DNA of 64,000 nucleotides from Emergencia timonensis (lineage in GTDB: Bacteria; Bacillota; Clostridia; Peptostreptococcales; Anaerovoracaceae), in contig NZ_FLKM01000008.1 in the NCBI RefSeq assembly GCF_900086585.1, positions 1,809,652-1,873,651 on the forward strand, read 5' to 3'. Below, piece after piece: positions 7,815-16,361 of this stretch. A program made the translations under genes and the position numbers. Every line of letters starts with the position of its first letter. The first letter of the stretch is position 1. The notes beneath the pieces were generated by a model, which worked only from the letters and a program-made list of their open reading frames with translations, did not search any database and had not been told where the DNA came from.

Positions 7815-9080
7815 ATGGAGAAAAAACGAACGACCGAAAACCAGATTGATATTTTTTATTATCCAAACAGGCATACCCACAGTTTTTGTCTGTCTTTATA
7901 TATCAAAGCGGGAGCTCTTTACGAAAGTGATGAAGACAATGGGATCACACATTTTTTGGAGCACATTCTCTTTCGTAACATAAACCACCTGATGGAAGGG
8001 AACCTCTACAAGGAAATCGACAGGCTGGGTCTGTACTTTAACGGCGCCACGTATAAAGAGTTCATGCAGCTCTTTATCATCGGCGCTCCGGAGCACTTTA
8101 CCGAAGCGGTACAGTTTCTAGTCAAGGTCTTCGAGCCCATATCTCTGCCGGCAGTGGAGATCAAGACAGAACAGCAGCGGGTGAAGGCTGAAATCCGGGA
8201 GTCAGAAGATTTTAAGAGTCTGGACTACTTTGCCGGTACCCACGCCTGGAAGGGTACGTCCCTGCGCAATACCATTTTGGGCACCAAAGGCAATGTCAAT
8301 ACCTTTCATAAAAAGAAAATCTGTCACTACCAGAAAGAGCTGTTTACTGCCGGCAATTTCTTCTTTTACGTCACGGGCAGCGTCTTAGAGGAGGATCTGG
8401 ATCAATTGGCAGCCTGCCTGCAGGAAATTCCTGTTGCGTCTCCTGTGTTGAAAAAGGAAAATTTAGCGCCGATACCAGAGGACTTCGGCCAACGTCATGT
8501 TTTGATCAACGTAAAGAACAGCCGCTATTCGATGGTGCAGTTTTCCTATGATTTTGTGACATCAAAATATACGGCCGCAGAACTGGCTCTGCTCTATGAC
8601 GTACTGTCTTCCGGCGAGAATTCTCTCATGCACCAGGAGCTGTCAGAAAAAAGAGGGCTGATCTACAGTTTTTCTGCCACCCTAGAGAAATACAATAACA
8701 TCGGACGGATTTACCTCACCTATGAGGTGAGCAGCCGCCATATCTATGACTCAATATCCATCGTGAAAGAAGGTCTGGCTTCACTGGCAGACACCATGGA
8801 AGCGCGTCTGGCTTACGTTTTGCCGGAGTACGTGGATAACGCCTATATGATTTACGACGACAACGAGAGCTTTAACTGGCAGAGAGCTTATGAAAACCAT
8901 ATCATGAATGGTGATTCCGTCGCGATTGAGGACACAAAAACGTCTTACCAGGCCGTCACCGGAGAGAGATTGTCAGAAATTGCAGCGGAGATTTTCATTC
9001 CGCAGAACCTGGTGCTCTCTATCAAAGGCGACAAAAAGCGGATTGATATTGAGAAAATACGCAAAATAATATTGTTATGA
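7815..9080 (+). CDS. M16 family zinc peptidase
   Basis: A 421-residue pitrilysin-type peptidase. The inverted zinc motif HxxEH is His46-Phe-Leu-Glu49-His50 (GITHFLEHILF), and the further glutamate needed for zinc binding is probably in EIRESEDF. The length fits one M16 half, like processing peptidase beta or the M16B enzymes that mature secreted peptides. No signal peptide is seen, so it acts in the cytoplasm. Its stop overlaps the start of the first ABC half-transporter by four bases, so cleavage and export of a peptide may be coupled. No precursor peptide gene was found next to it. Confidence 0.88.
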   Translation: MEKKRTTENQIDIFYYPNRHTHSFCLSLYIKAGALYESDEDNGITHFLEHILFRNINHLMEGNLYKEIDRLGLYFNGATYKEFMQLFIIGAPEHFTEAVQFLVKVFEPISLPAVEIKTEQQRVKAEIRESEDFKSLDYFAGTHAWKGTSLRNTILGTKGNVNTFHKKKICHYQKELFTAGNFFFYVTGSVLEEDLDQLAACLQEIPVASPVLKKENLAPIPEDFGQRHVLINVKNSRYSMVQFSYDFVTSKYTAAELALLYDVLSSGENSLMHQELSEKRGLIYSFSATLEKYNNIGRIYLTYEVSSRHIYDSISIVKEGLASLADTMEARLAYVLPEYVDNAYMIYDDNESFNWQRAYENHIMNGDSVAIEDTKTSYQAVTGERLSEIAAEIFIPQNLVLSIKGDKKRIDIEKIRKIILL

Positions 9081-10798
9081 AAGAGTTACAGTTACCAGCA
9101 ATAAAAAAGCCAAATAAGGTCATCAGCTATTGGAAGGCAGAATGGAGGATCGTTCTGCTCATTGTGATTACAGGCATTATCTACAACGGCTCGATGGAAC
9201 TGGGACCGATTCTCCAAGGCAAGGTCATCGATCTGATTGTGGCGGAGCAAGAGCAGACAATCATCGTCAGGTGGATTTTGATTTTTATTCTCACCATCGC
9301 AACTATCCAGTTCTGCCGCTGTCTGAAGCGGTATTATGTCAGATTGTTCGCGAATCGAACCAGCGCCTCTATGCGAAATATCGTCTATAGAAACATTCTT
9401 AGCGAGGACATCACGCAGCTAAAGGACCAACGCACCGGCGACTTGATGACAAAAGCCATTTCTGATGTGGGGGAATGTGTGGAAGGCATGAGAAAGTTCA
9501 CCACGGAAGTCTTCGACACGGGGATCTTGATGAGCGCGTATTTTATCACCTTGCTCTATTACGATGTCAAACTGACCCTGACCGCCTCTGTTTGCATCCC
9601 GGCGGCGATGCTCATTGCAGAGAGGATGAAGACGACGATCTATCGTTATACAAAGCGTTACCGGAAACAGCTCTCGGAGGTCAGTCAGCAGACTTTAGAA
9701 AATGTGGAAAACGAGCTGTTATATAGAATGCATGGCGTGCAGGAGATAAAAAACGAGGCTTACGACGAGATGCTTTCTGACTTGCAGAAGAAAGCGATTC
9801 GCGCTAACGTATTAGAAAATTCTATGCAGCCCCTTTATAAGACGATCGGATTGATTGGCATTGTACTGGTCGTCTATTTCGGCGGGCAGATGGTGATCCA
9901 AGGGGATTGGACCATAGGGCGATTTTCTGCCTATCTGACGATTTTTACTGCGTTTTCTGTCAAAGTCAGCAAAGCGGCTAAGCTTTTTAACTCTGTACAG
10001 AAAGCGCAAGTTTCCTGGCAGAGAATCCTGCCTTATCTCAACCCGGTGGAAAAAGGAAAGGCGGCGAGATCCACAGACAAACAGGAAAAGGTGACCCTGC
10101 AAGTAAGAAATCTTTCCTCTGGCATCATAAAAAGAGCGGACTTCGAGGTGCAGTCGGGAGATATCGTCGGTATTACAGGTCCGGTAGCCAGTGGAAAATC
10201 TACCATCGGCAGACTGCTGCAAGGATTATTCCCCTACGAGGGCAGTATTACGATAAATGGAACGGAACTTGCCAATATAGAGTCAGCGGCCGTCAGTCGT
10301 TATATTGTCTACATGGGCCATGACAGCAGGCTTCTTTCCGATACGATCTACAACAATATCACCCTGGGAGAAGATGGAGACGTCAGACAGGTTTTAGCTG
10401 ACGTCTGCTTTGAGCAAGACCTGGCCTCTATGCCAGAAGGTTTCGAGACGTTGGTCGGCGCCTCCGGTGTCAGACTCAGCGGCGGACAGCAGGCTAGATT
10501 GGCTTTGGCGCGGATGCTGTACAATCGGAGCCGCATATTGGTCTTAGACGATCCTTTTGCGGCGGTAGATGTGGCCACGGAACGGCAGATTATTGAAAAC
10601 CTGAAAAATCGTTACAGTGACTGCGCCATTATCTTGATTTCACACAGGATTGCTTCTTTTGACCAGCTGACCAAGGTTCTCTTTGTATATGAGGGGACGA
10701 CCACCTTTGACAGCCACGATCGTTTGCTGGCAGATTCAGAAAAATACCGGGAGATTTTCACACTCCAGAAGGAGGGCGGGAATGCTGAAATTGGATAA
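9077..10798 (+). CDS. ABC exporter half-transporter with degenerate Walker B
   Basis: A 573-residue fused exporter: six transmembrane helices in the first about 310 residues, then a nucleotide-binding domain. Walker A is GPVASGKST (368-376), the signature is LSGGQQARLALAR, and the H-loop is ISHRIAS. Walker B reads LVLDDPFAAVD, with Asp492 where the catalytic glutamate should be. This is the pattern of the TM287-like half of heterodimeric type IV exporters. The partner is the next gene. The start ATGA overlaps the peptidase stop, giving translational coupling. Confidence 0.9.
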   Translation: MKELQLPAIKKPNKVISYWKAEWRIVLLIVITGIIYNGSMELGPILQGKVIDLIVAEQEQTIIVRWILIFILTIATIQFCRCLKRYYVRLFANRTSASMRNIVYRNILSEDITQLKDQRTGDLMTKAISDVGECVEGMRKFTTEVFDTGILMSAYFITLLYYDVKLTLTASVCIPAAMLIAERMKTTIYRYTKRYRKQLSEVSQQTLENVENELLYRMHGVQEIKNEAYDEMLSDLQKKAIRANVLENSMQPLYKTIGLIGIVLVVYFGGQMVIQGDWTIGRFSAYLTIFTAFSVKVSKAAKLFNSVQKAQVSWQRILPYLNPVEKGKAARSTDKQEKVTLQVRNLSSGIIKRADFEVQSGDIVGITGPVASGKSTIGRLLQGLFPYEGSITINGTELANIESAAVSRYIVYMGHDSRLLSDTIYNNITLGEDGDVRQVLADVCFEQDLASMPEGFETLVGASGVRLSGGQQARLALARMLYNRSRILVLDDPFAAVDVATERQIIENLKNRYSDCAIILISHRIASFDQLTKVLFVYEGTTTFDSHDRLLADSEKYREIFTLQKEGGNAEIG

Positions 10799-12506
10799 AA
10801 AACGTGGAAATGACGGAATCAAAGATTCCTATTCCCACATGTCGCCCTCAAGGGGCGGCTCTTCGCAAGGTACGTTCTTTGAAACATACGGAAATCCGTC
10901 CTTCGGACGATATTTCCTATGTTATAAAAAATATATAGCGGCTCTAGCCCTTGTCATCGCCGCGGTAGTGGCTGCCAGCCTGCTGCCGCCGCAGGTTTTG
11001 CGATTGATCGTAGACGATTATTTGATGGCAGGCAAGGCGGAGGGACTGCTTGTCATGGGCGGTATCTACCTAGGGACTTTCGCCCTGGTGGGATTCTTTG
11101 ACTTTCTGAAAGGCTGGCTTTTGACCACGGTAGGACAGATGATTGTCAAAAATGTGCGCAGCAGAATGCAGCAAAAGCTGACCAAGCTGCCGGCCAGTTA
11201 CTTTACAAAGAACAGCAGCGGTCAAATAACGTCAAAATTTATCAATGACGTGGACAATATCAGCGCCTTGTTTACAAATGGCGTGATCAGTATGGCCATC
11301 GACTGCTTTAAAATCGTCGGTATTATTATATCTATTTGGTTTTTCAGCGTAACGATGGGAATCTTCGCCCTGGGCCTGGTTCCAATCATCGGCCTGCTGA
11401 CCCGGTTCTTTAAAGTGAGGATGCTTCGCTCACAGAAAGCAAATCTGAGGGAACTGGGCAAAGTCAACAATCACATCAGTGAAAGCATCAGGAATATTTT
11501 AATGATCAAAGCATTTCACAAAGAGAAATACATGGAAAGGCGGTACAGAACGTATTTAGCTGAGAATTATCAGACCATGAACCAGGTGAACTTTTACGAT
11601 TCCTGTTATTCTCCGATTATTCAGATTATGACCGCATGCTCCATCGGTTTTATTCTCTATCTTGCCATGGGCGGCAGCGGAAATGTTCTGGGTATTTCTA
11701 TCGGTCAGGTCACAGCCTCCGTAAACTTGATAACCAATCTTTTCTCGCCGATTGACAGTTTGGGTACGGAATTAGCAGCCATACAAAAAGGTATGTCAGG
11801 GATAGACAGCGTCAAGGCATTTCTGCAGCAGCCTGAAGAAGCAGAAAAAGAAACGTTTCCAGAACTTTTAAACAGAGATATCGAACTGGAGTTTCAACAC
11901 GTCACCTTTGCTTATGAGGAAGGGCAGGATGTAATCAAAGATTTCAATCTGCGGGTTGGCAGTGGAGAAAACGTGGTGGTGACAGGCCGTACTGGTGCGG
12001 GAAAGTCCACCTTGTTTAAGCTGGCGGCAGGTATTTTGCAGCCTGTTTCAGGCCGTGTGCTGGTGGGCGGCGTGGAGCCCTTTCGCATCACGGGGACGGA
12101 GAAGCGGAAAATTTTCGGTTATGTGCAGCAGGACTTTTCGTTTATAAGAGGCAATATCTGGGATCAGATCAGCTTGGGCGATCCGTCGATCAAAAAAAAG
12201 GACATTGCAGAGGTCATAGAATTTGTCGGCTTGACTCAGGCGGTAACCAATCTGGAGCGAGGCTTTGAGACTTTGGCAGATGCGGAGCTTTTCTCCCAGG
12301 GACAGCGGCAGCTTTTAGCCATCGCCAGAGCTATGGTCTGCAACCCGAAGATTTTGCTGCTGGACGAGGTCACAGCAAATCTGGACACCGTGACAGAAGA
12401 AAAAATTGTAAGCGTGCTGAAGAAGGCGGGCGGAGACAGGACGATGCTTTCCATCGCACACAGACCGAGAGTTCTCAGCGAAGCAGAAAGGAAGATTGAA
12501 CTATGA
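10782..12506 (+). CDS. ABC exporter half-transporter, partner subunit
   Basis: A 574-residue fused exporter starting at 10782, where GGAGGG lies a few bases upstream; it overlaps the previous gene by 17 bases. Walker A is GRTGAGKST (402-410), the signature is the variant FSQGQRQLLAIAR, and Walker B is ILLLDEVTANLD with a normal catalytic Glu529, matching TM288-like subunits. Two oddities: residues about 10-53 before the first membrane helix are encoded by a structured repeat also found at 42.3 kb. The protein stops about 15 residues after the H-loop (SIAHRP), lacking the usual C-terminal tail. Confidence 0.9.
   Translation: MLKLDKKRGNDGIKDSYSHMSPSRGGSSQGTFFETYGNPSFGRYFLCYKKYIAALALVIAAVVAASLLPPQVLRLIVDDYLMAGKAEGLLVMGGIYLGTFALVGFFDFLKGWLLTTVGQMIVKNVRSRMQQKLTKLPASYFTKNSSGQITSKFINDVDNISALFTNGVISMAIDCFKIVGIIISIWFFSVTMGIFALGLVPIIGLLTRFFKVRMLRSQKANLRELGKVNNHISESIRNILMIKAFHKEKYMERRYRTYLAENYQTMNQVNFYDSCYSPIIQIMTACSIGFILYLAMGGSGNVLGISIGQVTASVNLITNLFSPIDSLGTELAAIQKGMSGIDSVKAFLQQPEEAEKETFPELLNRDIELEFQHVTFAYEEGQDVIKDFNLRVGSGENVVVTGRTGAGKSTLFKLAAGILQPVSGRVLVGGVEPFRITGTEKRKIFGYVQQDFSFIRGNIWDQISLGDPSIKKKDIAEVIEFVGLTQAVTNLERGFETLADAELFSQGQRQLLAIARAMVCNPKILLLDEVTANLDTVTEEKIVSVLKKAGGDRTMLSIAHRPRVLSEAERKIEL
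10810..10940 (+). repeat. Structured interspersed repeat, copy 1 (inside ABC gene)
   Basis: Three consecutive hairpins: GGAATC-AAA-GATTCC, CGCCC-TCAAG-GGGCG, and a long one at 10883-10923 with arms AACATA/TATGTT, GGAAAT/ATTTCC and CGTCC/GGACG around a TTC loop. The last hairpin and flanks recur on the minus strand at 42317-42418; the first two recur at 13645-13706. The copy is open in frame and forms the N-terminal segment of the ABC half-transporter. Confidence 0.7.
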
Positions 12507-12733
12507 CTTTTAAACAGGCGTTTTTTAAAATTTACGACAGAAAGATAAACGCTGGCGAGATTACTTTCAGCCAGACAGGAATAAAAAAGGACGACTTTAC
12601 AAGGCTGTGCACCGAGGAGGGCTTTGTCTTTGATGAAGAGACCTTAGAGAAGATCAGTGTGACCATGAAACTGACAGAGGCAGAAAAGACCATGCTTTCT
12701 GACACTTTAGAGAAAGACATCGTATCAAAATAG
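12503..12733 (+). CDS. Small protein of unknown function in M16/ABC operon
   Basis: A 76-residue acidic protein whose ATG overlaps the ABC stop by four bases, so it is translationally coupled and probably real. The central part (GIKKDDFTRLCTEEGFVFDEETLEKI) and the following KLTEAEKTML suggest several short helices. It has a faint resemblance to an XRE-type HTH or to the leader region of Nif11-type peptides, but no clear core peptide follows and there is only one cysteine. It could be a small regulator, an accessory factor of the exporter, or a processed substrate. I do not recognise the family. Confidence 0.7.
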   Translation: MTFKQAFFKIYDRKINAGEITFSQTGIKKDDFTRLCTEEGFVFDEETLEKISVTMKLTEAEKTMLSDTLEKDIVSK

Positions 12734-12760
12734 TATTTTAATATTAGGAGGTAATCCATC

Positions 12761-13645
12761 GTGAAGAAATATGCAGGACTGTTGATTATTATGGCGGGCA
12801 CCTGCTGGGGCGCCATCGGCATTTTCATCAGAAAATTAAATGCCATCGGCATTGAATCCATGCAGATCGTAGAAATCAGAGCGATTGTGGCGATGCTTCT
12901 GATTGGAATCGGCGTATTGATTTACGATAAACGTCTATTTAAAATCAGGCAGAAGCATATATGGTGCTTCCTGGGCACCGGCATCGTGGGAATTATCTTT
13001 TTCAATTTGTGCTATTTTATTACTATAGAAGCCTCCTCTCTTTCTGTGGCGGCGGTACTGCTTTATACAGCGCCCATCTTCGTCATGATTTTCTCCGCCG
13101 TTCTTTTTCAAGAAAAGATCACGAGAATCAAAGTGATTTCTCTGACCATGGCCTTTACAGGCTGCGTTCTGGTCAGCGGCATCTTTGACGGCAGCGCCGT
13201 GCTTACGGCCAAGGGATTTCTGATCGGTATCTGCGCAGGCTTGGGATACGCCCTCTATACGATTTTCAGCAGATATGCTCTAAACTATGGTTACAACCCG
13301 TTGACGGTGCAGTTCTATACCTTTCTGTTCGCCGTCATAGCAGGTGCCTTTTTTACGGATTTCAGGCAGGTGGAAATCGCCGTTGTGACTGAGGGGACCG
13401 GAGCTATGGCTGTGATTGCCGGTATTGGCTTGATTTGTACGGCTGTACCGAACGTACTATACACATCGGGTCTCAGATACATAGATAATGGGAAAACTTC
13501 CGTCATGGCCTCTATTGAACCGGTCATGGCTATCGTCTTTGGAATCCTGCTGTTTCACGAGGTGCCGACGCCTCTTGCGGCAGCAGGAATGCTTCTGTCC
13601 CTGAGCGCGATTATTTTAGTAAATTATGAGAAAAAGGGTGCGTGA
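12761..13645 (+). CDS. EamA/DMT family transporter
   Basis: A 294-residue protein with ten hydrophobic segments and two EamA repeats (GTCWGAIGIFIRKL; IDNGKTSVMASIEPVMAIVFGILLF). It begins at GTG with AGGAGG nine bases upstream. It is of the RhaT/RarD-type metabolite exporter group; the substrate cannot be read. It follows the 76-residue gene by 27 bases and could belong to the M16/ABC transcript. The 3-prime end runs into copy 3 of the interspersed repeat. Confidence 0.88.
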   Translation: MKKYAGLLIIMAGTCWGAIGIFIRKLNAIGIESMQIVEIRAIVAMLLIGIGVLIYDKRLFKIRQKHIWCFLGTGIVGIIFFNLCYFITIEASSLSVAAVLLYTAPIFVMIFSAVLFQEKITRIKVISLTMAFTGCVLVSGIFDGSAVLTAKGFLIGICAGLGYALYTIFSRYALNYGYNPLTVQFYTFLFAVIAGAFFTDFRQVEIAVVTEGTGAMAVIAGIGLICTAVPNVLYTSGLRYIDNGKTSVMASIEPVMAIVFGILLFHEVPTPLAAAGMLLSLSAIILVNYEKKGA

Positions 13646-13706
13646 CCGAATGAAAGATTCCTACCCACACATACCGCCGAAAGGGCGGCAATAATCAATG
13701 TACTTT
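13645..13706 (+). repeat. Structured interspersed repeat, copy 3 (partial)
   Basis: The stretch matches the first half of copy 1: GACCGAATGAAAGATTCC and a CCGCC-GAAAG-GGCGG hairpin with changed bases but a preserved stem, then a diverged CAATGTACTTTCTAT. The long third hairpin is absent. It starts at the stop codon of the EamA gene, just as copy 1 starts near the stop of the preceding ABC gene. Confidence 0.55.
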
Positions 13707-13716
13707 CTATATATGA

Positions 13717-13748
13717 AAAAAGCGATGCATCTTATGATTCATCGCTTT
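13717..13748 (-). terminator. Terminator of the lysR pseudogene
   Basis: Arms AAAGCGATG and CATCGCTTT flank a loop that includes the stop codon. On the minus strand the hairpin ends in six T residues. It may also stop transcription arriving from the EamA gene. Confidence 0.7.
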
Positions 13749-14610
13749 CAATGTTTTTGTCCAAAAGAAAACGCAGAAATTCATCGGTATATTTGTTGAA
13801 GGTGCGGGATGGGTTGTAGACGACATAGATACTGGTTTTGAATGTACCGCCTTCAATCCACTTTTTCCTGATGAGTTCCTGAGGAAGATCTTCGGTCACG
13901 ATGGAGTCTGGCAAAATGGAGACACCCATGCCGTTCATAGCCATCAACAGTGACGTGCGGTTATCGTCACAGATAAATTTATAGTGAATGGTTTCCCTGA
14001 AGGTGCTCATATTCATGTCGATATATTTCTTCCACCTGCGCACCGTTATGAGGGGAAGTTCTGCCAGTTCAGGCAAGGTAATCGTATGATCCTCACGCTG
14101 AAAAAAATCAGGTCTGCCTACGGCGACCAGATGATCGTTGGTCAATTTGATATAGTCTAATGGTTTGTTCATATCAAAGGGTGTGCGGATAAAAGCTAAA
14201 TCGATGATGTTGTTTTCTAAGAGATTGAGCAGCTCAAAGCTGTTTTTTTCTGTAATTTCAAAGTAGACCGGTTTTTCTTCATAGAAATTTTTAATCAAGT
14301 TCAGTGAATATTGGACCTACGAGGTAATCATGCCCAAACGGATGGTCTCGCTGCCTGCGTCCATCAATTCCCGCATGATCAGATCATTATATGCTACCAA
14401 TGATGTCGCATGGGTGTAGAGCAGGCGGCCTTCATTGGTCAGCTCGACACCCCTCGTCGAACGATCAAAGAGCTGCACATTGAGTTCATCCTCCAATAGT
14501 TTAATCTGCTTGCTCAGCGGGGGCTGAGACATATGCAGTTCTTTCGCAGCTTTACATATGGAACCATTTTCTGCGATGGTTATAAAATTTTTCAATGTTT
14601 TAATGTCCAT
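13732..14610 (-). pseudogene. LysR family regulator interrupted by an in-frame amber codon
   Basis: A full-length LysR gene of about 292 codons split by one TAG at 14317-14319, with both parts in the same frame. The first 97 residues hold the winged HTH (AAKELHMSQPPLSKQIKLLEDELNVQLFDRSTRG) and reach the start of the effector domain (IRLGMITS). The second part carries the rest (NNIIDLAFIRTPFD and onward). A single base change accounts for it. The second half has no good start of its own. It faces the lactate permease gene across a good LysR box, so it once activated that gene. A sequencing error cannot be excluded. Confidence 0.85.
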
Positions 14611-14672
14611 ACTATCTCACCACACGTCTTTTTCTGTATTCATCATATTATATCATCAACTACTTTTGTCCG

Positions 14673-14693
14673 GTCATACTGAATGGGTATGAC
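14673..14693. promoter_or_regulatory. LysR-type operator
   Basis: GTCATAC and GTATGAC are perfect inverted arms seven bases apart, containing the classical ATAC-N7-GTAT (T-N11-A) LysR box. It lies between the broken lysR and the lactate permease gene, whose -10 may be TATGCT at 14736 with a poor -35, as expected for an activated promoter. Confidence 0.65.
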
Positions 14694-14765
14694 TGACATA
14701 CGTAAACAGTATTTTCTGAATTTTTAGATTTGTGCTATGCTTTTGGTAGAGAAAGGATGGAACGT

Positions 14766-16274
14766 ATGACCAGCTTTTTACTATCAGTAGCACCGATTAT
14801 CGTGCTGTTCGTTTGTTTATTAGTAGTAAAATTATCCGCAAAACTAGCGAGTATGATTACTTTTTTCGCTGCCTTTGCAGAATTTCTTTTCTGGGTGAAA
14901 CCAGGGTCCATTGGCATGGCAATCACCATTGAGAAAGGTGTAATGATGACAGTCTTTGTCGGACTGATCGCTTTTGGAGCGATGCTTTTATATAACCTGG
15001 TGGACGTATCCGGCGGTTTCAGCATCATCAATCGTTGGCTGTCAAATGTGTTTCGCGATCGTTTCGTCCTGTTTTTGATGATCAGCTGGGTGTTTTCTGC
15101 ATTTCTGCAGGGCATCGCAGGTTATGGCCTGCCGGCGGTCATCGCCACGACGATTTTGATGAAGTCCGGCTTCCCCGCGGCAAAAGCGGCAGCAGCTTCT
15201 TTACTGGGCCACTCCTGGGCAATCAGCTTTGGTTCCATGGGTTCTTCGATCTTTGCCATTGATCTGGTGACCAGCACGCCGCAGAAGGAAATCCTTACGG
15301 GCATGTCTCGTTACGGATCTCTGGGCATGCTCTGCTGTGGCCTGGGGGTCTGTTTTATCTACGGCGGGGCGGCCTTCGTGTGCAGAGGGCTGAAATATGT
15401 GGTGCCGGCCTGGGCGGCGATGACCGTGTCCCTGATGGTAATGGCTGAGTATGAGATGGTTTCTGTCATCGGCTTTGTGACAGGTATGGTTGGCGTTGCT
15501 GTCATGATGGTGGTCAACCGCCTGTCAGACCGGAAAGAGAGAAGCATGGCTGACGCCGGACAGAAGAGACGATTGTTTGCGAGCGTCCTCCCTTATCTGT
15601 TGATCATCCTGCTGTCACTGACCTTTTTTGTGCTGAATCCGGGCCTCGAGATTTCCGTTTCTTTTCCAGGATACGAGACCTTGCAGGGAGCGGTGGTAGA
15701 AGCAAAACCGGACTACGTGGTCTTCAATATATTGAAATATCCGTTTACCATCATTCTGCTGACTACCATTGCCAGCGTCATCTATTACTGTCGGATTGGC
15801 CGCATGGAGAGAAAGCAAACTGGATTGATTCTTCAAAATACCATTAGGAAAATCGTGCCGACAGAAATTACGCTGCTCTTTCTTCTCTGTACCGCATCCA
15901 TCATGATGGACGGCGGTATGACGACGATTCTTTCGACTGGTATCGTGGAACTGACGGGGAGCGGATACCCCTTTATGGCTTCGCTCATCGGCATGCTCGG
16001 CGCCTTTATCACGGGCAGCAATACCAATTCCAATATCCTATTCGGTTCGCTGCAGGAAACAGCCGCTCTGTCTCTGGGCATGGAGCCGGCACTGATGTGC
16101 GCTGTGCAGTCCATCGCAGCATCAGTGGGCGGGACCATCGGTCCTACGACAACGGCGCTGGTCGCAGCGGCTGCAGGGAAAAGCGGGCAGGAAATTGAAA
16201 TTTATAAATATACCTTACTGCCTACCATTGTAACAGCGATGATGCTGGGGCTGACCAATATCATTTTTATCTGA
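14766..16274 (+). CDS. L-lactate permease family transporter
   Basis: A 502-residue carrier of the LctP family with about 12-14 hydrophobic segments and the family motifs FLQGIAGYGLPAVI, LLGHSWAISFGSMGSS and FITGSNTNSNILFGSLQ. It would import lactate, glycolate or a similar 2-hydroxy acid with protons. The ATG at 14766 is chosen because AAAGG at 14752-14756 is nine bases upstream; longer starts at 14757 and a TTG at 14730 fit less well. It is divergent from the interrupted lysR gene and may now lack its activator. Confidence 0.85.
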   Translation: MTSFLLSVAPIIVLFVCLLVVKLSAKLASMITFFAAFAEFLFWVKPGSIGMAITIEKGVMMTVFVGLIAFGAMLLYNLVDVSGGFSIINRWLSNVFRDRFVLFLMISWVFSAFLQGIAGYGLPAVIATTILMKSGFPAAKAAAASLLGHSWAISFGSMGSSIFAIDLVTSTPQKEILTGMSRYGSLGMLCCGLGVCFIYGGAAFVCRGLKYVVPAWAAMTVSLMVMAEYEMVSVIGFVTGMVGVAVMMVVNRLSDRKERSMADAGQKRRLFASVLPYLLIILLSLTFFVLNPGLEISVSFPGYETLQGAVVEAKPDYVVFNILKYPFTIILLTTIASVIYYCRIGRMERKQTGLILQNTIRKIVPTEITLLFLLCTASIMMDGGMTTILSTGIVELTGSGYPFMASLIGMLGAFITGSNTNSNILFGSLQETAALSLGMEPALMCAVQSIAASVGGTIGPTTTALVAAAAGKSGQEIEIYKYTLLPTIVTAMMLGLTNIIFI

Positions 16275-16361
16275 TGTTATATCGCGGCAAAACAAAGGCT
16301 GCTAGATATAAAAATGAGCTCATGATCCGTTATTATTTGATTATTAATTAGGGAGAGAAAA

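Noticed and set aside
12503..12733. The 76-residue protein as a RiPP precursor
   Set aside because: No Cys-, Ser- or Thr-rich core, no double-glycine site and no modifying enzyme nearby; kept only as a weak possibility.
14298..14319. Read-through of the amber codon as pyrrolysine in the LysR gene
   Set aside because: No pyrrolysine genes are in the window, no downstream insertion structure was seen, and LysR proteins do not use it; a point mutation is simpler.
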